Positions 18,248-27,740 of a DNA stretch of 64,000 bases are shown here, one piece after another. Location: assembly GCA_030686115.1 (NCBI GenBank), contig CP131612.1, forward strand, positions 1,178,001 to 1,242,000. Direction: 5' to 3'. Numbering within the stretch: position 1 is the first letter of the stretch; each line of letters starts with the position of its first letter. The position numbers and the translations under genes are program-made. The notes below the pieces were generated by a model, which saw only the letters and a program-made list of their open reading frames with translations, was not told where the DNA came from and searched no databases. Origin of the DNA: Psychrobacter cibarius (lineage in GTDB: Bacteria > Pseudomonadota > Gammaproteobacteria > Pseudomonadales > Moraxellaceae).

Positions 18248-20002
18248 TTATTGATTGCGTAGTTTTTTGAGACGAGCTTGGAGCTCAGCCAGTTTTTGGT
18301 TTTGTAATTGAATTTTTCTTGTATAGCTATCAAGTGCACTGCTGGTTTTTGACAGCTGCTGAGCTTGAGCTGCCGTACTTTGTCTTGAGGCCTTGAGCGT
18401 GGCTAATATATCTGTGCTGAGACCATTGCCTGTTGTCGCTGCTGATGTTGCTTGGGTGCCATCTGCGTTGCCATTACGACCAGGTGCGAGCACTGAAAAC
18501 TGTGCTTTTGGCAGCGTTTGCGTTTTAGTAATCATGGTTTTTTTACGCTGTTTAGCGACTTGATTTGTTTCAGACGGTTTTTTAGAGGGTGCTTTTGCAG
18601 CCTTTTTTACCACAGGTGTGTTTGCTCTGCGGCTATATTGTCTTTGCGCTTTAATAGCCGCTTCTAGTTTTTGTTGTGATGGTACAACATCGTAACTGGG
18701 CAAGCTAAGCTTGGCATCCGCTTTGAGTTGACCCGCGTCTTTATTAATAAAGGCATCAGGGTTTTGCGTTTGAATCTGCTTCATTACTGTTTGAATGTCT
18801 AAGTCATTTTCTTGCGCAATTTGCTGTGCAATAACCCATAGACTGTCGTTGCGCTGTACTTGATATTGGGACGCAGTAGTAGTGCGGGCTGCCGTACTGA
18901 TAGAGGCGTTGTTGGTGACACTAGATGGGACAGTGGCGACAGCTGTATTACTGGTATCAAGACTGGCTTTTGGCGTACTCGCTTTGTTGTCACTCGGCGT
19001 TGGCATAATAGGAGAAGCAGTCATCATGCCAGCTTCTGATTTGCTACTCGGCTGTATCTGGCGAGTGACTTGAATATTCAAAATATCGAGCTGTTTATCA
19101 GTGACAGCTGTAGCTGATAGACTATTATCTATTGGCATGGTGTTGTTATTGACTAGGGCTGTACCATTCGCTACATTCTTAGCAGAATTGAGGTCGATAT
19201 TGCTGTTACCTATTGTGGTAACGTTACCATTTGCACTCAAGCGACCATTGTCTAATCGACTGGTTGGATTACGATTATTGTCGTTAGCGTTAAGAGTGTT
19301 GTTAACGTTGTTTAAACGACCGTTATCTAGCCGGCTAGGCGCATAAGCAAGATTGTTGCCTTGCGAGGTAGGAGTCGTTGTAGGTGCTTGGATATTAGGT
19401 GCTGGCAATTTAGACGCCACCAACTCGCTCGTTGACGAGTGAGTAGTCGCTAGTATGGGCGATAATGTTAATGGCGGCGGTGCACCTTCTCTAACAGTCA
19501 ACGGTTTAGCCGTATTAGAGGACACGCTGGGTAGATTCGGTTTTTTTGCGCCAGTAACGATGTCTTTAGGCGCGTCAATGGGCAAACGGCTATTGAGCGG
19601 CATCAACAATGTCTTGGGAATGACGTTGCGTTGACCCTTATCATTTATGTTTAAAACCACATCAGCAAAAGGTGTAGATACAGGTTTTGAGGTAGTAATA
19701 AATACTTGACCGCTGGTCGCTGAGGTAGGCTTGAAACGTACGGTCATCGAATCAGTTTGGGCCAAGCCCATTTGCTGATAAATAGTAGAGTTTGCCAAAC
19801 TTGCTGAAAAGTCAGCGGCTCGAATATCACTGACCACAATGCTCGCAGCTAGCGGCTCATGTTGGGCAGAGGTGACTACAGTCTTACCAATCGTTGCAGC
19901 TTGTGCACTCGATACGAGAGCCGCATAGCCTACGGAACAAAGTAGTGCCATCGAGACCGCGCGATGTACCGTAGTCAACCGATGAGATAAATGACAAGAC
20001 AT
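18248..20002 (-). CDS. FimV N-terminal half: periplasmic LysM protein
   Basis: 584 aa from ATG 20002 (AAAGG 7 bases upstream); earlier in-frame codons precede a poor start. Signal peptide ends SSAQAA. Residues about 35-135 form the conserved FimV N-terminal domain (EPLAASIVVSDIRAADF ... VFITTSKPVSTPFADVVLNIN). A Thr/Asn-rich linker leads to a LysM domain (about 378-440, YQVQRNDSLWVIAQQIAQ), then a short coiled coil ends the protein at the point where classical FimV enters the membrane. LysM should bind peptidoglycan at the poles or septum. No membrane anchor remains in this half, so it would be periplasmic unless it binds the downstream gene's product. Confidence 0.85.
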   Translation of the reverse strand: MSCHLSHRLTTVHRAVSMALLCSVGYAALVSSAQAATIGKTVVTSAQHEPLAASIVVSDIRAADFSASLANSTIYQQMGLAQTDSMTVRFKPTSATSGQVFITTSKPVSTPFADVVLNINDKGQRNVIPKTLLMPLNSRLPIDAPKDIVTGAKKPNLPSVSSNTAKPLTVREGAPPPLTLSPILATTHSSTSELVASKLPAPNIQAPTTTPTSQGNNLAYAPSRLDNGRLNNVNNTLNANDNNRNPTSRLDNGRLSANGNVTTIGNSNIDLNSAKNVANGTALVNNNTMPIDNSLSATAVTDKQLDILNIQVTRQIQPSSKSEAGMMTASPIMPTPSDNKASTPKASLDTSNTAVATVPSSVTNNASISTAARTTTASQYQVQRNDSLWVIAQQIAQENDLDIQTVMKQIQTQNPDAFINKDAGQLKADAKLSLPSYDVVPSQQKLEAAIKAQRQYSRRANTPVVKKAAKAPSKKPSETNQVAKQRKKTMITKTQTLPKAQFSVLAPGRNGNADGTQATSAATTGNGLSTDILATLKASRQSTAAQAQQLSKTSSALDSYTRKIQLQNQKLAELQARLKKLRNQ

Positions 20003-20113
20003 GTGCAGACCTTTAAGATATAAGTTATCTGTGCTGTTATAACAAAATACCATTTAGTTTACCAGTTTATTTCACAACTGTTGTGGACAATACAAAAAAT
20101 GTTTGAGTATTGT

Positions 20114-21334
20114 TTAATCGCGCTTTCTATCGAGCAGCATTGCATCACCATAACTAAAGAAGCGATAGTGTTCTTTAATCGCATGTTGATAAGCATGCTC
20201 AATGGCATCTTTACCCGAAAATGCCGACACCAGCATTAATAACGTTGATTTGGGTAAATGGAAATTGGTCAACAGTCGATCTATCACACCAAACTTAAAC
20301 CCTGGGTAAATGAATATATCGGTATCACCTGACCAGCTGGAGAGAGGCTGCCCATTAACGGCTGTTTTTTGATAAGCCGTTTCGAGCACGCGTGTGACCG
20401 TGGTACCAATAGCGATGACTTGTTTACCATTCGCATGGGTTTGATTGATGAGCTCAGCAGTTGCTTGTGGTAAATGTGCATATTCACTATGCATGGTGTG
20501 ATTGAGCAAGTTGTCCGTTTTTACTGGCGCAAATGTACCAGCGCCAACGTGTAAAGTCACAAAAGCCGTACGAATACCTTTTGCCGCAAGTTTGCTCAGT
20601 ACCGATTCATCAAAGTGTAAGCTTGCAGTCGGTGCAGCCACGCTCGCAAGCTTGGTTGGATCATGAAAAACCGTTTGATAACGAGTATTGTCTGTCTCAT
20701 CCGCATGACGTTCAAAGTAGGGGGGAATAGGCAGCTCACCATAAAGCTCTAAATGCGGCAAGATCGGCGCATCAAATGCTAAAATAAATAAGTTGTCTTG
20801 ACGACCAATCATCACCGCCTTCATATGACCGTCAGCAAGCTGCAAGTGTTGTCCAAGTTTGAGCGCTTTACTGGCTTTAACATGGCAAAGTGCAATATGT
20901 TCTTGATTCACGGGTTTGTCATTTGCAGCTTCTACAGATTTTTCAGCCTCTACATATAAAGTCGCTGTCTCTAAATCTGAGATATCAACCAAACGTTCAA
21001 TCAATACTTCAAGCTTACCGCCAGTATCCTTTTGTCCGAAGAGGCGCGCTTTCATCACCTTTGTATCATTAAAGACAATCAAATCACCTTCATTTAATAA
21101 CTCAGGTAACTCAGTGAATAAGCGATCTTCTACAAGCGTAGAGTCTTTTTGATTATTGGCGGGCAAATACAAAAGTTTTGAGGCAGAACGCTGTGAGAGA
21201 GGATAGCGCGCAATCAGGCTATCTGGCAGCTCATAATCATAGTCATCAACGCTCAAATAATTCAAACCATTGTTGTTTTTTTTGGCATCAATTGAGGCGG
21301 CAGTAGTAGAGTCTATAGTGTGAAAATCGGTCAT
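20114..21334 (-). CDS. queA: tRNA S-adenosylmethionine ribosyltransferase-isomerase QueA
   Basis: 406 aa from ATG 21334; the frame also opens at a TTG two codons earlier. QueA motifs include DSLIARYPLSQRSASKLL near the N-terminus, FNDTKVMKARLFG, the THVGAGTF-like TLHVGAGTFAPVK and NFHLPKSTLLMLVSAF. Adds the epoxyqueuosine ring from SAM to preQ1 in tRNA. The N-terminus is about 28 residues longer than usual (ST/AS/KKNNN-rich) and the central part has an extra loop. No tgt follows in this window. Confidence 0.95.
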   Translation of the reverse strand: MTDFHTIDSTTAASIDAKKNNNGLNYLSVDDYDYELPDSLIARYPLSQRSASKLLYLPANNQKDSTLVEDRLFTELPELLNEGDLIVFNDTKVMKARLFGQKDTGGKLEVLIERLVDISDLETATLYVEAEKSVEAANDKPVNQEHIALCHVKASKALKLGQHLQLADGHMKAVMIGRQDNLFILAFDAPILPHLELYGELPIPPYFERHADETDNTRYQTVFHDPTKLASVAAPTASLHFDESVLSKLAAKGIRTAFVTLHVGAGTFAPVKTDNLLNHTMHSEYAHLPQATAELINQTHANGKQVIAIGTTVTRVLETAYQKTAVNGQPLSSWSGDTDIFIYPGFKFGVIDRLLTNFHLPKSTLLMLVSAFSGKDAIEHAYQHAIKEHYRFFSYGDAMLLDRKRD

Positions 21335-21500
21335 AATCAATCTTTAAATGAATGTAAATTTTGGCGTAATTGTAGCAGAAACGATGTCATGAAAGGACAG
21401 TTTAGTAACGACTCATGCGCACAAAACGGTTTGTATATTAAATAGCCTAAACATTAATTGTTAGAATGAATAATTAACAAAAGCAATGAGCGTCAGTATG

Positions 21501-22586
21501 TTATTCAAACAAATTTAACTGCGGCAACAATTGGGCGGCAGGTGCCAATGAAGAGAAAGTAACACCGACTAAGCGGATAGGTAGCTCACGAGGAATGTCT
21601 AAAAACAGTTTGTCTAACCAATAATGGGCAGAATCAGCACTGTTAAAGGCAGTCGATAGCGTGTGTGAGCGGGTGATTTGAGTGAAGTCTGCGTATTTAA
21701 CTTTTAGAGTAATGGTATAGGCGACCAGCTGTTTTTGTTGTAGTTGATGAAAGGCATCGGCATTTTGTTCATAAATTTGTATACGTAATTCATGGTTATC
21801 ACTTAGATTGTCTTTGAATGTGGTCTCAGAACCCACAGATTTATGCGCGCGCTCAGATTTAACAGCACGCTCATCACGCCCATGGGCAATATCGTGATAA
21901 AACTGCCCACGCTTGCCGAACTCCTGCACCAAGACAGCTGCTTGCATTCGCTTAAGATCCGCGCCAGTACTTACACCCATCGCATGTAAGCGCTTGGCAG
22001 TGGCTTTACCAATACCATGAAAGCGCTCGATAGGTAGCGTACTGATAAAGGCATCAGCGTCCGCTGGCGTGATGATAGCCGTACCATTGGGCTTATTGAT
22101 ATCAGAGGCAATTTTAGCCAGCATCTTGTTAAACGACACACCTGCTGAGGCCATTAATCCAGTATGCGCTAGTATTTGTGCCCTTAGCCAGTTCGCCATC
22201 AAGGTCGCTGAGCCTTTATGGACTTGTAGCCCTGTAACATCGAGATACGCCTCATCTAGAGACAATGGTTCAACATGTGGCGTTAAGCGGTACATAATCT
22301 GGCGAATATCGCTACTAACTGCGCGATAAACCTCAAAGCGTGGCCTTACAAAAATGACTTCTGGGCAACGTTTACGCGCCTCATAACAAGACATGGCAGA
22401 GCGTACACCAAATTTACGCACCTCATAGCTGGCTGCCGCGACCACGCCGCGACCACTTGGATCGCCACCAACCACCAGTGGCTTACCGCGCAGTTCAGGA
22501 AAGTCACGCTGCTCCACACTGGCATAAAAAGCATCCATGTCTATATGAATGATTTTACGAGGGCTAGCATTTATAGAAGTTGTCAT
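21501..22586 (-). CDS. dinB: DNA polymerase IV DinB
   Basis: 361 aa from ATG 22586. Y-family polymerase with catalytic acidic residues in HIDMDAFYASVEQRD and LSLDEAYLDVTG, helix-hairpin-helix thumb (GIGKATAKRLHAMGV) and C-terminal little finger. Performs translesion synthesis. The C-terminus ends PQLNLFE, a beta-clamp binding motif (QLxLF). Monocistronic; no obvious LexA box, consistent with Moraxellaceae often lacking LexA. Confidence 0.95.
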   Translation of the reverse strand: MTTSINASPRKIIHIDMDAFYASVEQRDFPELRGKPLVVGGDPSGRGVVAAASYEVRKFGVRSAMSCYEARKRCPEVIFVRPRFEVYRAVSSDIRQIMYRLTPHVEPLSLDEAYLDVTGLQVHKGSATLMANWLRAQILAHTGLMASAGVSFNKMLAKIASDINKPNGTAIITPADADAFISTLPIERFHGIGKATAKRLHAMGVSTGADLKRMQAAVLVQEFGKRGQFYHDIAHGRDERAVKSERAHKSVGSETTFKDNLSDNHELRIQIYEQNADAFHQLQQKQLVAYTITLKVKYADFTQITRSHTLSTAFNSADSAHYWLDKLFLDIPRELPIRLVGVTFSSLAPAAQLLPQLNLFE

Positions 22587-23094
22587 ACTCACTATTTTAC
22601 CTGATTCAAGCGCTTTGATTGAGTGTCAAAATTTGGATTTATCGATAGACTCCTTTGCTAGGTTAGCAGGACGCTAGCAATGATATATGAATAATTTTAT
22701 ATGTCATAAATCTTATATATCATAGAGTTAGTTAATAATAAACAGTAGTATTCATTCAAAAAAATCGCATTTAGCAAACATATTTTTGCTCTTAAATTAT
22801 CTAAGTCTACTGTAAATCAAACTCATTTGTACTCTTGCACCACCTGTCGTATCCACCTCACCGTTTGTCATAAATCTCACATTTAGATGTTACAGTTTTG
22901 ATTCTGGTGTTTTACAATATAGTATCCGCGCTAATGGATGACTGTAAAACAATAAGTAATGCCTTGTGCGCCTCTATGACCATGTAAAAAAGACATTGCT
23001 TATCGCTCATGCCAAGGTCGAAAATGGAGTTTTGGTAAAATTAACTCTTTAAGAGCTTGATGTTAGAGAGTTTAGAATGACTAAGGAGCTGATG
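22587..23094. other. Intergenic region between dinB and a small ORF
   Basis: 508 AT-rich bases. A possible promoter toward the small ORF, TTACAG-17-TACAAT, is near 22893-22921. No other feature seen. Confidence 0.45.
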
Positions 23095-23340
23095 ATGAAT
23101 AATGAACTAAAAGGGAGTGATTTAACAAGGGCGATGCTAGCACGCGGCGATAAAAAAGTATGGTGTGCGGTTTGTGATGATAGTGATGAGCAAGCAATGA
23201 TGGATCATTGTGGTAATGATTTTACGGCTTATATCGTGTCATTTCGTGACGGACATTTTTATTGTAATGCTGGCATGCCGTGGGAGTTTGCCGTGCCCAT
23301 TAAGATAATTGCGGTGCTGCAATCTGAAATAGAGAAGTAA
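23095..23340 (+). CDS. Small hypothetical protein
   Basis: 81 aa from ATG 23095, chosen because AAGGAG (23083-23088) lies 6 bases upstream and would overlap codons of the longer frame that begins at 23077. Contains a WCAVC motif and further Cys (DHCGND, FYCNAG), so a small metal site is possible. I recognise no family. It converges on tRNA-Leu. Confidence 0.65.
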   Translation: MNNELKGSDLTRAMLARGDKKVWCAVCDDSDEQAMMDHCGNDFTAYIVSFRDGHFYCNAGMPWEFAVPIKIIAVLQSEIEK

Positions 23341-23364
23341 GTGAAGCAATAATATTACCGGCAC

Positions 23365-23388
23365 AAAAAAACCTCCTAATGAGGAGGC
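23365..23388 (-). terminator. Terminator of tRNA-Leu
   Basis: On the minus strand CCTCCTC / GAGG-type hairpin (CCTCC...GGAGG) followed by seven T, 18 bases past the tRNA. Confidence 0.8.
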
Positions 23389-23405
23389 TGATTTGTTACT
23401 AATAT

Positions 23406-23491
23406 TGGTACCAGTGGTCGGACTCGAACCGACACGCTTATTAGGCAACGGATTTTGAATCCGTCATGTCTACCAATTCCATCACACTGGC
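23406..23491 (-). tRNA. tRNA-Leu (anticodon CAA)
   Basis: 86 nt including an encoded CCA. Acceptor arms GCCAGTG / CACTGGT, anticodon stem ACGGA / TCCGT with loop TTCAAAA giving anticodon CAA for codon UUG, a long variable arm as in class II tRNAs, and a T-arm GTCGGTTCGAGTCCGAC. Confidence 0.95.
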
Positions 23492-23564
23492 ATGTTAGAA
23501 GATAAGGTCTATTAGATAGAGATTATCGAATTGGGCTACAGGGTTAACTCTGTATAGGCTGCGT

Positions 23565-23592
23565 ATTATAGCAGCCTATTTTTATCCGTCAA
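23565..23592 (-). promoter_or_regulatory. Strong sigma-70 promoter for tRNA-Leu, overlapped by a palindrome
   Basis: TTGACG, 16-base spacer, TATAAT on the minus strand. A 9-bp inverted repeat (ATAGGCTGC / GCAGCCTAT, about 23554-23579) flanks the -10 box. The same palindrome lies just past fpr and could also act as its terminator stem. Confidence 0.7.
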
Positions 23593-23625
23593 GAATTATT
23601 TTATATAATTTTCAATTAAATTGGT

Positions 23626-24399
23626 TTAGCCTACAAAAGCACGTTCAACGGCATAATCTGCTTGGACACCCATGCGTGGTGAAACAGTCAAACCAAAATC
23701 ATCCAAAATCGCTGAAACTTCAGCATTAAATGGCATGCTACCGCAGATCATGACACGGTCGTCTTCTTTATTCATCGGTGGTAAGCCAATGTCTTCAAAG
23801 AGCTTTCCTGAGGTCATTAAGTCAGTCACGCGACCTTGATTTTTGAAATCCTCACGAGTCACTGTTGGGTAGTAGATGAATTTTTCACGGTACCATTCAC
23901 CAAAGATCTCGTCGTTAGGTAACTCATTTTCAAACATATCACGATACGCCAAATCATCGACATGGCGCACACCATGTACCAAGATGATTTTTTCAAAGCG
24001 TTCATAGACTTCAGGATCACGTGCCAACGATAAAAATGGCGCCAGTCCAGTGCCTGTAGAGAGCATATAAAGGTTTTTGCCAGGCAGTAAATCATCTAGT
24101 ACCAAAGTGCCCGTTGGTTTTTTGCTCACCAACAGCTCGTCACCAACTTTAATATGCTGCAAGCGCGAGGTTAATGGACCATCTTGAACTTTGATAGAAA
24201 AGAATTCTAAGTGATCTTCGTAGTTCGGGCTAGCAATCGAATAAGCGCGCAATAGTGGTCTGCCATCGACAACGATCCCGATCATCGCAAATTCGCCATT
24301 ACGAAAGCGCAGGCCATCGTCGCGAGTTGTCTTGATGCTAAATAGAGCGTCATTCCAGTGATGAACCTCTGTGACCGTTTCGGTGCGAAGTTTTGACAT
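23626..24399 (-). CDS. fpr: Ferredoxin--NADP(+) reductase
   Basis: 257 aa, standard for bacterial Fpr (subclass I as in Pseudomonas and Azotobacter). FAD-binding RAYSIASPNYEDHLEFFSI, NADP-binding STGTGLAPFLSL, and C-terminal AFVG rather than the Trp/Tyr end of other subclasses. Moves electrons between NADPH and ferredoxin or flavodoxin in the cytoplasm. GAGG ribosome site 5 bases before ATG. Monocistronic. Confidence 0.93.
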   Translation of the reverse strand: MSKLRTETVTEVHHWNDALFSIKTTRDDGLRFRNGEFAMIGIVVDGRPLLRAYSIASPNYEDHLEFFSIKVQDGPLTSRLQHIKVGDELLVSKKPTGTLVLDDLLPGKNLYMLSTGTGLAPFLSLARDPEVYERFEKIILVHGVRHVDDLAYRDMFENELPNDEIFGEWYREKFIYYPTVTREDFKNQGRVTDLMTSGKLFEDIGLPPMNKEDDRVMICGSMPFNAEVSAILDDFGLTVSPRMGVQADYAVERAFVG

Positions 24400-24905
24400 A
24401 AAGTCCTCGTTAATAAGTTGCTATCGGTTTTATTAAGTTTAAATGAGTGTTAAATTAAAATTTTCAATGAAAAAGGGTATAGAAAGGTAGTAAATTTTCA
24501 ATCACTATTGGAACAGCCAATCGTTTAAAACATCTATCATGCAAAGTAAGTAGCATAGCCGATGTTTTAACCAATGTTATGGGGCGATATTCTAACACCT
24601 TATTAAGCATTTAAAATTAGGAGAGGGACTGATAAGGTCTAAGGATAGATACGACTGAATCTGTCACCTGTCAAACCACGACAATGGCTGTTGCTGTAGA
24701 TGGCTTATAAGGGTTGAAAAATAAAGGCTCTCATCGAATTTATGGCTCATAATACCAAAATTTAAAATAAAAATCCGTCTAGCAGCGGCGATGCGGCATG
24801 ATAAAATGGAATATCGTTAGTGAGTAATTTTGTATCACTGGATAATATGCGCTAAACGTTCTCATAAAAGCAGATGCTTACTATTGAACGGCTTTTTGGA
24901 GAAAC
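24400..24905. other. Divergent fpr/trmO control region
   Basis: 505 bases, AT-rich, no gene. An 8-bp inverted repeat (AAAACATC at 24527, GATGTTTT at 24561) is the only structure I see. Confidence 0.5.
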
Positions 24906-25799
24906 ATGATGTCCGATGATAATATCTCTTTGGCGGGTTACCACCATGCGCCAATGATTGGCTACCATCGTGCGCCGCTATCACAGAAATTTGGTGCGCC
25001 ACGCCAGCCGAATTTGGTTGCGCTCATCAGTATCATTGAGATGATAGCGCCTTATGACTCGCCAGTAGCATTTGCCGGTTTAGACGCGTTCAGCCATATC
25101 TGGATCAGTTGGCAGTTTCATCATAACTATACTAATAAAGACACTCATATTGGCAAAGGCGGCACTGGCTTTCGTGCGCAAGTCCGCCCACCAAGGCTCG
25201 GTGGCAATCAAAAAATAGGGGTATTCGCCAGTCGCAGTATGTATCGACCTTCAGCGCTTGGGTTATCTGTCGTCAAGCTTGAAAGTATCGAGGTTTGCGA
25301 TGGGCGCGTGTTACTTATTATTAGCGGTGCCGATATGATAGATGGTACGCCGATTATCGATATTAAGCCCTATGTCGCTTATAGCGATGCGCTCAGTAAT
25401 GCAAAAAGCGGGTTTGCGCCAACTGCGCCAGACTTATTAGAGGTAATTATTGCGGAGTCTGCTTACGAGCAATTTATGACGTTGGTTGATGCTGGACGAT
25501 GCGATAAAAATGACAATGACAATGAGACTGAGACTGAGACTGAGAGTAAAAATAATAAGAAAGCTATTCATGCAAAAAATAATAGTGTAGCGACGCTTAT
25601 TCAACAAATGCAAGAGCAGTTGCTCATTGCTGATATCGAGACTATTAAAGCGTTAATTGCACAAGACCCGCGTCCAGCTTATCGTCGCGCGGAGATAAAT
25701 ACGCCGTTTGTCATGCGTTATAAGTCTGTCGATGTGAGCTTCCAGTTGATAGAATCAGGGCAATTGCAGATAACGGCTGTTGTCAAAGTGAGCTTATAG
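24906..25799 (+). CDS. trmO: tRNA t6A37 N6-methyltransferase TrmO
   Basis: 297 aa (UPF0066/YaeB family, also called tsaA; E. coli about 235 aa). Core motifs: FGAPRQPNL, RPPRLGG, GVFASRSMYRPSALGLSVVKL and the DIKPYV strand. Methylates t6A37 in some tRNAs with SAM. Extra length comes from an insert at about residues 200-240 made of Asp/Asn/Glu/Thr repeats (ETETETES) encoded by hexanucleotide repeats. GGAG site suits either the first ATG (24906) or the next (24909). Confidence 0.9.
   Translation: MMSDDNISLAGYHHAPMIGYHRAPLSQKFGAPRQPNLVALISIIEMIAPYDSPVAFAGLDAFSHIWISWQFHHNYTNKDTHIGKGGTGFRAQVRPPRLGGNQKIGVFASRSMYRPSALGLSVVKLESIEVCDGRVLLIISGADMIDGTPIIDIKPYVAYSDALSNAKSGFAPTAPDLLEVIIAESAYEQFMTLVDAGRCDKNDNDNETETETESKNNKKAIHAKNNSVATLIQQMQEQLLIADIETIKALIAQDPRPAYRRAEINTPFVMRYKSVDVSFQLIESGQLQITAVVKVSL
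25509..25546 (+). repeat. In-frame hexanucleotide microsatellite in trmO
   Basis: Runs of AATGAC followed by three GAGACT units inside the low-complexity insert. Gain or loss of whole units would keep the frame. Confidence 0.75.
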
Positions 25800-25848
25800 T
25801 GCCCAGTGACGCCATTACTGCCGCATGAATTATCCATAAATCACTCCT

Positions 25849-25878
25849 CAATAAATAACGCATCAATAAATAATGCAT
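25849..25878 (+). repeat. Two 15-bp tandem repeats before gspE
   Basis: CAATAAATAACGCAT then CAATAAATAATGCAT, and a partial third copy, leading into the gspE ribosome site. Confidence 0.8.
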
Positions 25879-25899
25879 CAATAATAAAAGAAGAAAAAT

Positions 25900-27687
25900 A
25901 TGTCTGCTCAGAAATATTCAATCGTGATTGATTTACGTTGGTGCTTAGATGAACTATTGGCAGATAAGGTAATTGATCAGCGTGGCTACAATTTAGTGAT
26001 GACGAGCCGCCGTGATAAAGCGCAGCATCCACTCCTGACCATCAGTGAATTTGGTCTGCCAAACGGTCATGCACTGGATAAAAATGTTGAGCATAAATTG
26101 ACTTTGGTATGGTTGAATCAATGGTTAGCTGCCAAAGCAGGCATGGCACTTGTCCGTATTGACCCGTTAAAAGTCGATGTCCCAGCCGTCACTCAGTTGA
26201 TGTCCTTTGAATATGCACGCTCACAGCATATTTTGCCCATTGAAGTGACGAATGATGAAGTCGTCATCGGTACAGACCAGCCGTTCTGTACTGAGTGGCA
26301 GACAAGTATCGAAAAATTAATCAAGTCTAAAACTTATCGTACGGTTTATATCAATCCTGAGCAAATCAATCGCTACCGTCAAGAATTTTACCAAGTCACC
26401 CAAGCGATTGCAGGAGCAAATAGTGTCTATAAGCGGGCGGCGGCTGATGTCACCAATGTCGAGGCATTACTGCAACTGGGCGACAATACCAACCCTGATG
26501 CCAACGATCAACATATTGTCAGAGTTGTCGATTGGTTGTTGCAATACGCTTTTGAGCAGCGAGCCAGTGATATCCATTTAGAGCCTCGCCGTGAGACGGG
26601 TAAAGTCCGTTTTCGTATCGATGGCGTGTTGCATACCGTCTATGAGATGCCTTTGGCAATCATTGTCGCGGTGACGGCGCGGATTAAAATATTAGGACGA
26701 CTAAATGTGGCAGAAAAACGCAAACCACAAGATGGTAGGTTGAAAACCCGCACTCCAAAGGGTCTAGAAACTGAGCTGCGCCTATCGACGATGCCGACTG
26801 CCTTTGGCGAAAAGCTGGTGATGCGGGTATTTGATCCTGAAGTGCTGGTGCGCTCGTTTGCTCAGCTTGGTTTGTCAGGTAAGCAGCTCGATACTTGGCA
26901 TGAGCTGACCGCGCATCCAAATGGAATTATCTTGGTTACGGGTCCGACTGGTTCAGGCAAGACTACAACGTTGTACAGTACGCTTAAGCAGCTCGCCACC
27001 GAGCAAGTTAACGTCTGTACGATTGAAGATCCCATCGAGATGATTGAGCCTGCTTTTAACCAAATGCAGGTCAATCCAGGGGTTGATTTGCATTTTGCAG
27101 ATGGTATTCGCTCTTTGATGCGCCAAGACCCAGATATCATTATGGTCGGTGAGATTCGCGATGCTGAAACCGCCAATATGGCAGTACAAGCATCACTCAC
27201 TGGACATTTGGTACTCTCGACGTTGCATACCAATGATGCACCAAGCTCACTTACTCGCTTGCATGATTTGGGCATTCAGCCGTTTTTGACCTCAGCGACG
27301 ATATTAGGCGTCATGGCGCAGCGTTTGCTGCGCACGTTATGTCCGCATTGCAAAAAAGCCCTAGACGTAGTCCCAGACAGTGAAATTGCTGTTCAGTGGC
27401 AGGAACTGGTTCAGCCTTGGCGTGCGCCCGCTCCAGCGCAAATTTATACGGCGCAAGGCTGCGAGCATTGTCGCCATACGGGCTATCAAGGTCGCGTTGG
27501 TTTATATGAAATCATGCCATTATCGAATGAGCTAAAAAAACTGGTCGCCGCCGATGCCAATTTAGATGTGCTTAAGCAGCAAGCGTACCGCGAAGGTGTG
27601 CAGCCATTGCGCTTATCGGGCGCAAAGCGTATTAGTGAAGGGGTAACGACCATAGAAGAAGTAATGAGAGTGGTGCCATTGCATTGA
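25900..27687 (+). CDS. gspE: Type II secretion ATPase GspE (GspE/PulE family)
   Basis: 595 aa. N-terminal T2SSE_N-like domain, then the ASDIHLEPRR motif, Walker A GPTGSGKTTTL (about residue 348), Asp box and Walker B DPDIIMVGEIRDAETA (about 410), and a four-Cys zinc site CPHC...CEHC (about 481 and 522). It powers pseudopilus assembly at the inner membrane. The pseudopilin genes gspHIJK lie 3 kb downstream on the same strand, which favours a T2SS role. PilB is the alternative, but PilB normally sits with pilC and pilD, absent here. Confidence 0.8.
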   Translation: MSAQKYSIVIDLRWCLDELLADKVIDQRGYNLVMTSRRDKAQHPLLTISEFGLPNGHALDKNVEHKLTLVWLNQWLAAKAGMALVRIDPLKVDVPAVTQLMSFEYARSQHILPIEVTNDEVVIGTDQPFCTEWQTSIEKLIKSKTYRTVYINPEQINRYRQEFYQVTQAIAGANSVYKRAAADVTNVEALLQLGDNTNPDANDQHIVRVVDWLLQYAFEQRASDIHLEPRRETGKVRFRIDGVLHTVYEMPLAIIVAVTARIKILGRLNVAEKRKPQDGRLKTRTPKGLETELRLSTMPTAFGEKLVMRVFDPEVLVRSFAQLGLSGKQLDTWHELTAHPNGIILVTGPTGSGKTTTLYSTLKQLATEQVNVCTIEDPIEMIEPAFNQMQVNPGVDLHFADGIRSLMRQDPDIIMVGEIRDAETANMAVQASLTGHLVLSTLHTNDAPSSLTRLHDLGIQPFLTSATILGVMAQRLLRTLCPHCKKALDVVPDSEIAVQWQELVQPWRAPAPAQIYTAQGCEHCRHTGYQGRVGLYEIMPLSNELKKLVAADANLDVLKQQAYREGVQPLRLSGAKRISEGVTTIEEVMRVVPLH

Positions 27688-27740
27688 TGTCAAATAGCCA
27701 GTGCTTGCTTTAGCAAAACGTTGCCTTGTAACTTAACTCT

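Noticed and set aside
18197..18250. Reading the FimV pair as one gene broken by a sequencing frameshift.
   Set aside because: Both halves are in the same frame, two separate stops lie between them, and the second gene has its own ribosome site; a point error would not produce this.
25849..25878. CRISPR-like repeats.
   Set aside because: Two abutting 15-bp units without spacers and no cas genes anywhere in the window.
25900..27687. Assignment as PilB, the type IV pilus ATPase.
   Set aside because: No pilC, pilD or pilA nearby, and T2SS pseudopilin genes are close; kept as a minor alternative.
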